64,000 nt of DNA, taken from assembly GCF_016464015.1 (NCBI RefSeq), contig NZ_JACDXT010000021.1:1-64000 (forward strand). Reading direction: 5' to 3'. Position 1 is the first letter of the stretch. Every line of letters begins with the position of its first letter. Of the stretch, positions 1 through 9,001 are shown in pieces. The notes below the pieces were generated by a model that saw only the letters and a program-made list of their open reading frames with translations, was not told the origin of the DNA and searched no databases. Source of the stretch: Psychrobacter sp. bablab_jr014. Lineage in GTDB: Bacteria > Pseudomonadota > Gammaproteobacteria > Pseudomonadales > Moraxellaceae. The position numbers and the translations under genes are program-made.

Positions 1-141
1 AAATGAGATAAATTAAAGGCAAACAAGGAAAATAGCGCAGGTAATATCAAGATATTGGCCAGCTATTTGACACCGTTTGCCAAAGATTTAGCCATTTTTA
101 GCCCATTTAGTCATAAACGCTTGAATTAGGGACACGCCCTA
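1..141. repeat. Family A dispersed repeat, copy 1 (cut by window start)
   Basis: This is the right-hand part of a noncoding repeat also found, nearly complete, at 36783-36956, 46417-46589 and (inverted, diverged) 25138-25310. Shared blocks include GGAAAATAGCGCAG and TTAGCCATTTTTAGCCCATT. The right terminus reads TTAGGGACACGCCCTA at 126-141, the inverted complement of the TAGGGCGTGTCCC left terminus of copy 3. The left end lies outside the window. No coding potential is visible. The form (under 200 bp, terminal inverted repeats, several copies) suggests a MITE-like element. Confidence 0.85.
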
Positions 142-193
142 GTCCTGCTAACAGCTGTTAATTACTTAGAGGCCGCTATCATCTTTACTTCGG

Positions 194-1426
194 CTAACTG
201 GTCGCCGCTTCCATCACCGTGACAGGCTCGGCGGCGCGCGTGACTGCCTTTTGTGTTACCCATAACAGCAGCAAACCTGTTAATAAAAACCCGCCAAAAA
301 CCACAAACGCCAGCGTCATGCCCAAGTTATCGACCAGCAAGCCCATCATAATGACAGGTACGCTCAAACCAATATACGCGAGTAAAAAATAACCAGCACT
401 GGCGCGAGCAGGTGCATGCGGCGCGGATGCCATCACCCCTGACAAGCCGCCCAAATACACCAAGCCATAGCCGCAACTGCTGGTCAACAGTGCTGCGACC
501 ATCACCGCGACAAACTGTCCTGACAGCGCGCCCCATGCTAAGAGCGCATAAGCGGGTAATAAAATACTTAAGCCCAATGTGCTCGCCGTCATCGGTGATA
601 AGCGCCGCGCCAAAGGTTGAAACAGCAAGCCGCAACTAATCGCCAGCATGGAGGCAAAGCCTGCGTATTCTGCCAGTCCGTGCGTGTTGAGTACCGACGG
701 TATCACCGACAATACCAAGCCCGTCGTTGACCAGCACAGCAAAATCCCGCAGCCGTACCATACGGTGATTTTATTAAAATAGGGCAAACGCAGCATGGGC
801 GTGGCGGCGTCACCTTTCGTTGACTTCGCCGTGTTTCGTTTTGCTGTCTCAGGCAAACGCAGCACCAAAATGATGGACAATAGCAATCCGCCCAGCAGCG
901 CAAAAAAGCTGGCGGGCGCATCTGTCGGATAAATAAGCAAACAAAGCGTAGTCAGCATCGGACCCAAACCAAAGCCCACACTGGTGCTCGCCGTCACCCA
1001 CGCGGTCGCCTGCGTCTGCGCCCGTTGCCCAAACAGCTCAACCATATACACCGTGGCGGTACACGACATCAACGCCGTGCCAATACCGAGCAGCAGCCGC
1101 GCCACCGCCAGTGCGCGGATATAGGGATAAAACAACATAATCACCGTGGCGATGGTGGACAGTATCAGCGCCACCAGCATCACGGTGCGCCGCCCCAGCC
1201 TATCGGACAGCCCGCCCAGCGCCAGCAGTACAGGAATCACCCCAAGCACATAGCACGAAAAAGCAATCGTCGTCGCCAGCACGCCATAGCCATCATTGCT
1301 CGCATAGAGCGCGTATAGCGGGTTATGCACATTGACGCTAATGGTAATCATGCCGAGCGCGAGTGCTAAAGAAGCAGGCGCGGCGCTGGTACTTTTAGAG
1401 GTTTTGGCAAATGAAGTCGATAACAT
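194..1426 (-). CDS. MFS transporter (probable exporter)
   Basis: A 410-residue inner-membrane protein of the major facilitator superfamily. It consists almost wholly of hydrophobic segments, consistent with about 12 helices. The loop after the second helix carries GGLSDRLGRRTVML, the family's motif A (GxLaDrxGrr), at about residues 71-84. A longer hydrophilic loop near residues 195-215 separates the two halves. The ATG has an AAGG ribosome site 7 bases upstream. It is divergent from the MocR-type regulator at 1669, so that regulator probably controls it. Substrate is unknown; drug, sugar or amino-acid derivative efflux are all possible. Confidence 0.8.
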   Translation of the reverse strand: MLSTSFAKTSKSTSAAPASLALALGMITISVNVHNPLYALYASNDGYGVLATTIAFSCYVLGVIPVLLALGGLSDRLGRRTVMLVALILSTIATVIMLFYPYIRALAVARLLLGIGTALMSCTATVYMVELFGQRAQTQATAWVTASTSVGFGLGPMLTTLCLLIYPTDAPASFFALLGGLLLSIILVLRLPETAKRNTAKSTKGDAATPMLRLPYFNKITVWYGCGILLCWSTTGLVLSVIPSVLNTHGLAEYAGFASMLAISCGLLFQPLARRLSPMTASTLGLSILLPAYALLAWGALSGQFVAVMVAALLTSSCGYGLVYLGGLSGVMASAPHAPARASAGYFLLAYIGLSVPVIMMGLLVDNLGMTLAFVVFGGFLLTGLLLLWVTQKAVTRAAEPVTVMEAATS

Positions 1427-1525
1427 AACAGCGCCTTAGCAATCAAAAAAGTTAAGAATTAGGTTAAGAAAAGCAAGACCTGTCCGTCATTACAGCAAAT
1501 ACGCTGACCATCCGCTATATACAGT

Positions 1526-1572
1526 CCCATACAATTCAGGCAAACTGTTTGCTAAGTGCAACCCATACAATT
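1526..1572. promoter_or_regulatory. Candidate MocR operator: 11-bp direct repeat
   Basis: The sequence CCCATACAATT occurs at 1526-1536 and again at 1562-1572, in the same orientation, 36 bp apart. Between them is GCAAACTGTTTGC, an inverted repeat. MocR/PdxR-type regulators are known to bind direct repeats in the intergenic region shared with their divergent target. This site lies between the MFS gene and the regulator gene. The role is inferred from position and pattern. Confidence 0.5.
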
Positions 1573-1668
1573 TTGCTTAATTGGCCCTGTTAACTTTTTC
1601 TCTTATTGCGCTGATTTTTTGCCCTTTTCTTTTTACTAGCTTTCTCTTTATCATTTTTGGAGCTGCCC

Positions 1669-3051
1669 TTGACCCGCATCGACGCCATTATCCAAGACAT
1701 CAAAACCAAAATCGCCACCGTGACCTATACCGCAGGCACGCGCCTGCCTTCGGTGCGTAAAGCGGCGGCGCTGTACGACTGCTCGCCCTCGACGGTGGTC
1801 GAGGCGTATGAACGGCTGGTCAGCTCAGGAATCCTCTATGCGCGGGCGGGCGCGGGATTTTATGTGGCACAGCGTACCGTTCCGTTGTCGCTTGCGGAGA
1901 TTGCGCCTGATATTGAGCGCGAGATTGACCCCTTGTGGGTGGCGCGGCAGTCGCTGGAGACGCAGCAGCATACCTTGCGCCCTGGCTGCGGTTGGCTGCC
2001 TGCCGATTGGTTGTATCTTGAGGGGGTGCGCCGAGGGATGCGCACCATAGCCAAGGCCGAAGATGATATTTTGAGCGATTACGCCACGCCGCTTGGCTTG
2101 CCTGCCTTACGTCAACTGCTCGCACGGCGAATGCATGGTCTGGGCATTGAGGCAAATCCTGCACAAATTATGCTTACTGAATCAGGCACGCAAGCGCTGG
2201 ATTTATTGTGTCGTTTTATCTTGCGCGCTGGCGATACCGTATTGGTCGATGACCCCTGTTATTTTAATTTTTATGCCTTATTGCGCGCGCATCGCGTCAA
2301 AGTAATTGGCGTGCCGTATACCCCGCAAGGCGTGGACACCGCTGCCTTTGCCGCGATGGTAGATACGCATCAGCCGCGCCTATACATCACCAATGCCGCG
2401 ATTCATAACCCGACGGGCGCAATTTTGACCCCAAGCACCGCCTATCAAGTGCTGCAACTGGCGCAGCAAGCGGACATGTATATTATCGAAGACGATATCT
2501 TTGCAGATTTTGAGGTCACGCCTGCCCCGCGTTTGGCAGCGCTCGATGGTCTATCACGGGTGTTTTATATGGGCAGCTTTTCTAAGACCATTTCTGCATC
2601 CTTGCGCTGTGGGTATATCGCTGCGCCCAGTGAGCTATTAGAAGATTTGCTGGATTTAAAAATGGCGACAGGCTTTGGCGGCGCGCATTTGGCAGCGCAT
2701 GTGGTCATGCACGCGCTGATGGACACAGGCTACCGCAAGCACATGAGTATGCTGCACACACGGCTGGCACGCGCGCGGACGTATGCCCTTGCCCAACTGG
2801 CTAAACTTGGTATTACGCCGTGGCTTGTGCCCAACGCGGGGCTGTTTTTGTGGTGTCAATTGCCAGACGGCGTGGACGCAGCAAAGTTAGCAAGAGACTG
2901 TATGGCAAAGGGCGTGGTACTCGCGCCAGGCAATGTGTTTAGTCAATCGACGGATGCTCACCGTTTTATGCGCTTTAATGTGGCGCAGTGCGTGGATGCG
3001 CGGTTGTTTGACGTGTTAGAGGCGGTGATGGAAGAGCAAAACAAATCGTAA
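1669..3051 (+). CDS. MocR-type PLP-dependent transcriptional regulator
   Basis: About 460 residues. The N-terminal 70 residues form a GntR-type winged helix (LPSVRKAAALYDCSPSTVVE). The rest is a fold-type I aminotransferase domain with the PLP lysine in GSFSKTISASLR and the HNPTG-type loop AIHNPTGAIL. Such proteins sense PLP or an amino compound and regulate a neighbouring gene, here probably the divergent MFS exporter. No ATG is available near the start. The TTG at 1669 is chosen because GGAG stands 6 bases before it; a TTG at 1657 would lack a ribosome site. There is no sign of damage. Confidence 0.88.
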   Translation: MTRIDAIIQDIKTKIATVTYTAGTRLPSVRKAAALYDCSPSTVVEAYERLVSSGILYARAGAGFYVAQRTVPLSLAEIAPDIEREIDPLWVARQSLETQQHTLRPGCGWLPADWLYLEGVRRGMRTIAKAEDDILSDYATPLGLPALRQLLARRMHGLGIEANPAQIMLTESGTQALDLLCRFILRAGDTVLVDDPCYFNFYALLRAHRVKVIGVPYTPQGVDTAAFAAMVDTHQPRLYITNAAIHNPTGAILTPSTAYQVLQLAQQADMYIIEDDIFADFEVTPAPRLAALDGLSRVFYMGSFSKTISASLRCGYIAAPSELLEDLLDLKMATGFGGAHLAAHVVMHALMDTGYRKHMSMLHTRLARARTYALAQLAKLGITPWLVPNAGLFLWCQLPDGVDAAKLARDCMAKGVVLAPGNVFSQSTDAHRFMRFNVAQCVDARLFDVLEAVMEEQNKS

Positions 3052-3153
3052 ATAAGGGCTTTGTATTCAAAGTATTTTATAAAGACAAATGTCTGCTAAA
3101 CCTATATTTCATGACACCTGATACGCTATACTGTGCTTTTGACGTTCATATAA

Positions 3154-6100
3154 GTGAAGCCGCGATTGTCTATGTCGTTCTCTATGCCTGATTTGCCTGA
3201 ATTTACTCGCCCTGCCGCGCCAAGCACAGCAGCGAATATATCAACCAAAGTGTCCGATGCGCCTAGAGATACGTCAACAGACAATCCGTACACAGAATCG
3301 TATAACGCGCACGCGACTGATAACACAAACACTTCTCGCGTGCGTAGCCTGCCTGAATTTATACAACAAGAAGTCCCTATACAAATACAAGCGCTCACCG
3401 CTGTGCAAGACCCCGCGCAGCTACTGACACTACCACCGCAAACGCTATGGCTGGATTTAGAAATCAATCCACAAACCGAGGCGCTGATTGATGGCGCGCT
3501 ATTAATCGGAAACCATTATTGGCACTTTGATGCTGTACGCTTTGACCAGCACGCAGCGACCATCGCCCAGCTGATTGTCCAAGCGCCGACATTGGGCGGG
3601 CATCATCTGCTGGAGTTTGATTTGCCGCGCTTGTGTCAATTGCTGCAAGCGGCACTGGCGGTGCATGACCACGCGCTGTCCATTAAAGTAGCCAACTCAA
3701 AAACTCTCCAGCGCTGGCAAGCCAAAACGTGGGACACGCTGCTGCTCAGCTGCTTGCTGCTGCCGCACCAGCCCACGCATGCACTGAGCAAACTGTACAA
3801 AGCTGATGTCGATTACAATCATCCTGTTGCCGACTGTGTCGAGAGCCGCTGTGTGTTTACGCTGTGTACGCAAGTATGGCAGGTCTTGCCCGCCCACTTA
3901 CAGATTTTGTTGCATAAGCTGTTGCCGCAGTTGTCCGCATTGGGTGCGCTTGATACGCAGGCGCACTTTGATATTGATAAAGATAATATTTTTGATATTG
4001 ACAGTGTATTGGCAGCGCTGCCGAGTGGTGATCATCAGGCATTAAAGGCGCTGCTCAATGGGGTTATGACTTCGCACACTTTAAGCGCCGCTGCGTCTGA
4101 CTCCTATGCTTACGCTCTTTGGCGGCATTTGGGTATTGCCACCTTTGTGCATTGGCTGCGCTATTTTGACAAGCCGCAGGCCCGCCGCCCTGTTTGGCTC
4201 ACCAAGCATCCTGAGCACCGCAACAACTTTGCCAAAGCCGAGCAGGCGTTATGGCATTTGCACCGCCCTGATGAGGCGTGGATCAATCAGCAATGCCAGC
4301 ATTTTTTTGGCTTTGAGGCACTGCGCGAAGGGCAAATGTCTATCGTAAAAGCGGTCTTGAACAATCAGGACATTCCGCTGGGCATTTTACCGACAGGTGG
4401 CGGCAAAAGCCTAACCTTTCAGCTGCCTGCCTTAATACTGAGCCGCTATCAACGACAGCTGACAGTGGTCATCGCGCCCTTAAAAGCCTTGATTGAAGAC
4501 CAAGTCATTAACCTACGCACTGCCTTGCCCGATTATGAAGGGCGCATCGCCTATTTAACCTCAGGGCAATCGGCGGGCGCACAAAAAGAGGTGCTCGATG
4601 GCGTGTGGCAAGGGATAATTGATATTTTGTATCTCAGTCCTGAGCGGCTACGCACACACAGCGTGCGCCAGCTGCTAAAAAACCGCCCGCCTGCCTTTTG
4701 GGTACTCGATGAGGCGCATACCTTGAGTCAGTGGGGCACCGATTTTCGCCCTGACTTTTTGCGTATCGCTGACCATATCATCGCTTGCTATAGCAGTGAC
4801 GTACAAGCGCACTTGCACGCGCAAATTGAGCGCAATACTGCCAGCGCGGCGCAGCCTGATTTGTTAAGCACATTTGATGAAGCCAAAGATGGCAATACTG
4901 ATGCCCCGCACTTTGTACCGCCTACCATTGGCTTGGTCACCGCCACCGCCTCTGCCCGCGTCAAAGACGATCTCGAAGATGAGCTGGTGCACAAGCTCAG
5001 CGCCTTAACGGGCAACAAAGCCTTGGTACAATATGGCACGCCCCTTGCGCACATGAAAATCTGGCGCGAGGACATCACCGCGCACTTTCATGAGGTCAAT
5101 ACCAGCGACAGAAAGGCCATGATTTATCAAATCATTAAAGCGCGTAAGGTATGGTATGCAGACACCTATCCTAAGCACCCTGAGCGCGGCGTGGCGATTG
5201 TCTATCTGCGTAGTCGTAAGGGCTGCGAGGAATACGCGGACGACTTTGCCAAACAAGGACTCATCGCGGCGGCTTATCATTCTAAATTGGACGATGCACA
5301 AAAAAAGAATCTGCTCGATAAGTTTAAAAATCATGAGCTAGACGTGGTGGTCTGTACCAATGCCTTTGGTATGGGGATTGATAAAGAGGGCATCCACACT
5401 GTTGTCCACAGCGGTCCGCCGAACAATTTAGAATCCTATATCCAAGAGATTGGACGGGCAGCGCGTAAAGACTATGAGACGGGCGAAGCGTATATGCTGT
5501 GGTCCACGCAGGATATTGACCAGCTGTTTCGCCAAGAGCGCAATTCACGCATTCCAAACACGCGCACCCTACGCGAATGCTGGACGACTATCCGCCCAAC
5601 GCTCAAAAAACCTGCCCAAGACCGCTGGTTTGCCAGCAGCAATTTGTCCTCCATACTCGTCACCGATGACAATGCTGAGCAGCTGACGACCCAAGTGCGC
5701 GTTGCTCTACTCGCGCTTGAACGCTATGGACTACTACAAGAGCAAGACCAGCAGCCTGCGTGGGTCAGTATCAAGCTGTCCGACATCCCGCCCGCCAGTA
5801 GCCATACCTCGATGGCAAAGCTGTATGCCGAGTTACAACAGCTCGCAGACGACACGCTGACCACCGACACACCTGACTGGCAAGATACCAATGACAAAGG
5901 ACTGACGCGCTATCATTTGCCTGAGCTTGCCTTGTCGCTCGGCTATTCAGTCAAGACTTTGTTGCAGCAGCTGCGGATGTTGGTCAATCAAGGGCACGCC
6001 CAGTGGCATGCGGTGGTACGCGTACGCATCAAATACACGCATCGCTATCTAAAAGGTGAATTTAATCGCCTCGGACGGGTCATCGAGGCGCTAGAGGCTT

Positions 6101-8895
6101 GCCTAGAGAGCAGCATTGATGCGCTGCATAGCGCCACCATGTTTGATCAAGGCGCTGTGCAGCTAAACACCAAAGCGCTGGACAATTGGCTGCATCAGCA
6201 TCGGCACAACGTCTCGACCAAAAATCATATCCTGCCCATGCTACGCGCCTTAGGCGTCATCAGTATACGCAATCACAGCAGCACGCAAGTGTTTGTCTCT
6301 TCCTCAAAAGACACCAAGCTGTGGCAGATTGAGCAGGACAAAGCAGACGATTGGCACAGCTGGACGGCATTTGCCAAGCGATTGCTTGCGCAGCTCACGC
6401 CGTTATTTGAAGAGCATCTGCTGCCCGCGCTGCCCGACCAAAGAGACGGCGCTGGGCGTGACTTTGATTTGGATGTACTGGCAAGCACGCTTGAGCGCAC
6501 CCCCGACACGCTACTGACCGAGCTGGAGCAGCTACAAAAGCTGGGACTGATTGAGCTCAGCCGCCTAGATGACTCAAGTGATGCCATTTTCTTTATCAGC
6601 CGCCACCCCAAGCCGACCAGCAAATACAGCGAAACTGCGTATCAATATTTACAACATCATTATCAAGACCGCTGTGCGCGTATCCACCTACTCAACGCGT
6701 GGCTGGGCGCCGCGCCGCACGTGCAAAAGCAGTTTATCGAAGATTACTTTACTCAGCCGATTGATACAGTGATTCAGACCTATATCGCTGATGACGTCGA
6801 TGCCAGCAAGCCTTATATTAAAAATTATCAAAAAGAGATACTGCCCGCGTATTTTAACGACACCCAGCGGCAGATTGTCAAAGACACCAGCCGCGCTTCT
6901 ATGGTGCTGGCAGGACCTGGCTCTGGAAAGACCACCGTCGTCGTGCATCGGGTGGCGTACTTATTGATGATTGAGGAAATCAAACCTGAAAAGGTACTGA
7001 TTTTGGCATACAACCGCTTGGCCGTTGCCGAGCTGCGGCGGCGCTTGTACGCGTTGATTGGCAGTCACGCGGCGCACGTGACCATTCAGACGTTTCATGG
7101 TCTGGCGCGGCACATCACAGGGCTAAGCGAAAAAGACATGCCTGATGCCGATATGAGTGATGTGTTACGGCGCTTTTCACACTTAAAAACAAAAAATACC
7201 ACTCAAACCAAAGACAACGCAGGCTATCAATGGCTGATAGAAGAAGCCATCCGTCACTTACAAGAGCGCCCGCAGCACTTTCAATACATCATGGTCGATG
7301 AGTTTCAGGATATTGATGCTGCGCAATATAAAATGATTGGTCTGCTCGCAGATTTGCAATTGCAAGAGGACGACGCTGATAGCACGGAAGCGGGCTCAGA
7401 GATTGGCAACGATGCGGCAGAGTATCTTACGGATAATCCGCTGCTGCCTGCTGGCTTTGATCATAAAAACCAGCAACCAAACAAAGACCATAAGCCTGCC
7501 GATATCTATGAGCAGCAAGGCTATCTGATGGTGGTCGGTGACGATGACCAAAATCTCTACGCCTTTCGCGGCGCCAGCATCGAATACATTCAAAAATTTG
7601 CCAAGCAATACCATCTGAGCGAGCAGCAAGAATATTACTTATTAAAAAACTATCGCAGCGCAAACAACATTGTCGATTTTGCCAATGCCTTTATCCGTGC
7701 TGCCCTGCCCGCTGCCGAGCGCTTAAAACAAGACACGCATCAGATACAGGCGACCGCCCCTTTTACCAATCAACCGATTCGCTACGGCTATTACCAGCAG
7801 GTGCGCGGCATCGACATGGCAGCATGGGTCGCTGATGACATCAAGCAGCGATTACACGCCGCCACAGCTAAGCATAAAACAGAAACCATTGCCGTACTTG
7901 CGCCGACGTGGTCGCATTTTGATGCGCTCCAGCATTATCTTGAAGCGCATCACATCGCCAATCGCCGCTATGATGAAGATGACCAGCTGACGCCATTAAA
8001 CAGCCTGATTGCCCAACAGCTATACGCCCACCTGAATCATGAGCGCTTAACCATGATTGAGGGCAGCGTGTACGACTTTTTGGAAAATTGGCGGCGAGAC
8101 AATCGGTGCAACCATCTAGACAGAGCATGGACAGCGATCTTGCGCCGCACGACAGGTCTGCGCGACATCACCTATGAAGCCTTGCTCCAGCAGTTAGAAG
8201 CGTGCGTCTATAGCGATGAGGTGTCCGTGGTGCTGATTACCTATCATAGCGCTAAGGGGATGGAATTTGACCACGTCTATGTGGTGAATGAAGCGCGCAG
8301 TCATAGTGACCGTCATAGTAACCATCACAGTGACAGCCCTGAGCGCCCGCTATACGTCGCCCTAACGCGTGCCAAGCAAACGCTGACCCTATTATTGCAT
8401 CAAAACTATCATCATCCAGTGTTAGCAACCATTGCCAGCAGTCATGCCGAGCCTATTGCCATTGCTCATATATCACCGCCTGCACGCTTAAGCTTTCATC
8501 GATTTTTGGCGCTCGATGAAATCAGACTGACGCCAAAGGATTTGGTTTCTGATACAGGACGCGCCTTTATCAAAGATACATTCTGTCATAACGGTTGGTC
8601 AGAAGACCGTTTACATATCACAGGCTTATTCACGGTCTGTGATTATCAAACGCAGCGAAAACCTAACGGCTTTTATTCAAATAAAGGGCAGCTGATTACG
8701 CAGTTTTCAGGGGCATTTGCCAAAACTTATTGCCAAAATAAGGCAGGCAAGACATCTCTGAACATGACTGGCTTTACCACCACTTTATATTATCAAAGCG
8801 ATTTAGAGTGGTATCAACGCGCAGGCTATCATGGTAACCAGACCAGCCATTATTTAATCATTCCTTATGTACAATTTAGCGTGCCTTGCGCATAA
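3154..8895 (+). CDS. Exonuclease-RecQ-UvrD triple fusion helicase
   Basis: A 1913-residue protein. Residues about 95-230 resemble a DnaQ-type 3'-5' exonuclease: D101 and E103 in LDLEI, D156 in LLEFD, and H223 with D227 in HPVAD. A RecQ-type SF2 helicase follows: PTGGGKS at 413-419, DEAH at 519-522, TATA at 596-599 and a GRAARK motif near 769. The cysteine cluster of the usual RecQ zinc domain is not seen. The C-terminal third is an SF1 UvrD/Rep helicase: GPGSGKTT at 1254-1261, DEFQD at 1382-1386, GDDDQ at 1462-1466, HSAKGMEF at 1698-1705 and ALTRAK at 1736-1741. Start is GTG 3154 or ATG 3172; neither has a clear ribosome site. A role in DNA repair or nucleic-acid defence is inferred. It stands alone, ended by a strong terminator. 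Confidence 0.88.
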   Translation: MKPRLSMSFSMPDLPEFTRPAAPSTAANISTKVSDAPRDTSTDNPYTESYNAHATDNTNTSRVRSLPEFIQQEVPIQIQALTAVQDPAQLLTLPPQTLWLDLEINPQTEALIDGALLIGNHYWHFDAVRFDQHAATIAQLIVQAPTLGGHHLLEFDLPRLCQLLQAALAVHDHALSIKVANSKTLQRWQAKTWDTLLLSCLLLPHQPTHALSKLYKADVDYNHPVADCVESRCVFTLCTQVWQVLPAHLQILLHKLLPQLSALGALDTQAHFDIDKDNIFDIDSVLAALPSGDHQALKALLNGVMTSHTLSAAASDSYAYALWRHLGIATFVHWLRYFDKPQARRPVWLTKHPEHRNNFAKAEQALWHLHRPDEAWINQQCQHFFGFEALREGQMSIVKAVLNNQDIPLGILPTGGGKSLTFQLPALILSRYQRQLTVVIAPLKALIEDQVINLRTALPDYEGRIAYLTSGQSAGAQKEVLDGVWQGIIDILYLSPERLRTHSVRQLLKNRPPAFWVLDEAHTLSQWGTDFRPDFLRIADHIIACYSSDVQAHLHAQIERNTASAAQPDLLSTFDEAKDGNTDAPHFVPPTIGLVTATASARVKDDLEDELVHKLSALTGNKALVQYGTPLAHMKIWREDITAHFHEVNTSDRKAMIYQIIKARKVWYADTYPKHPERGVAIVYLRSRKGCEEYADDFAKQGLIAAAYHSKLDDAQKKNLLDKFKNHELDVVVCTNAFGMGIDKEGIHTVVHSGPPNNLESYIQEIGRAARKDYETGEAYMLWSTQDIDQLFRQERNSRIPNTRTLRECWTTIRPTLKKPAQDRWFASSNLSSILVTDDNAEQLTTQVRVALLALERYGLLQEQDQQPAWVSIKLSDIPPASSHTSMAKLYAELQQLADDTLTTDTPDWQDTNDKGLTRYHLPELALSLGYSVKTLLQQLRMLVNQGHAQWHAVVRVRIKYTHRYLKGEFNRLGRVIEALEACLESSIDALHSATMFDQGAVQLNTKALDNWLHQHRHNVSTKNHILPMLRALGVISIRNHSSTQVFVSSSKDTKLWQIEQDKADDWHSWTAFAKRLLAQLTPLFEEHLLPALPDQRDGAGRDFDLDVLASTLERTPDTLLTELEQLQKLGLIELSRLDDSSDAIFFISRHPKPTSKYSETAYQYLQHHYQDRCARIHLLNAWLGAAPHVQKQFIEDYFTQPIDTVIQTYIADDVDASKPYIKNYQKEILPAYFNDTQRQIVKDTSRASMVLAGPGSGKTTVVVHRVAYLLMIEEIKPEKVLILAYNRLAVAELRRRLYALIGSHAAHVTIQTFHGLARHITGLSEKDMPDADMSDVLRRFSHLKTKNTTQTKDNAGYQWLIEEAIRHLQERPQHFQYIMVDEFQDIDAAQYKMIGLLADLQLQEDDADSTEAGSEIGNDAAEYLTDNPLLPAGFDHKNQQPNKDHKPADIYEQQGYLMVVGDDDQNLYAFRGASIEYIQKFAKQYHLSEQQEYYLLKNYRSANNIVDFANAFIRAALPAAERLKQDTHQIQATAPFTNQPIRYGYYQQVRGIDMAAWVADDIKQRLHAATAKHKTETIAVLAPTWSHFDALQHYLEAHHIANRRYDEDDQLTPLNSLIAQQLYAHLNHERLTMIEGSVYDFLENWRRDNRCNHLDRAWTAILRRTTGLRDITYEALLQQLEACVYSDEVSVVLITYHSAKGMEFDHVYVVNEARSHSDRHSNHHSDSPERPLYVALTRAKQTLTLLLHQNYHHPVLATIASSHAEPIAIAHISPPARLSFHRFLALDEIRLTPKDLVSDTGRAFIKDTFCHNGWSEDRLHITGLFTVCDYQTQRKPNGFYSNKGQLITQFSGAFAKTYCQNKAGKTSLNMTGFTTTLYYQSDLEWYQRAGYHGNQTSHYLIIPYVQFSVPCA

Positions 8896-8916
8896 ACAAA
8901 TCCTCAAAATAAACCA

Positions 8917-8952
8917 AAAACCCCGCCTAACATCAGCGTTACGCGGGGTTTT
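8917..8952. terminator. Bidirectional rho-independent terminator
   Basis: AAAACCCCGC at 8917-8926 pairs perfectly with GCGGGGTTTT at 8943-8952 across a 16-base loop. T-runs follow on either strand. It separates the helicase gene from the convergent TonB receptor gene and can serve both. Confidence 0.85.
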
Positions 8953-9001
8953 CTTATGCTGGGTAGACTTTTTTTAAATAAAAGCCATTACATAAAAACG
9001 A

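Noticed and set aside
327-635. Antisense open frames inside the first MFS gene
   Set aside because: They are shadows of a gene with strong family motifs and lack their own ribosome sites or protein-like sequence.
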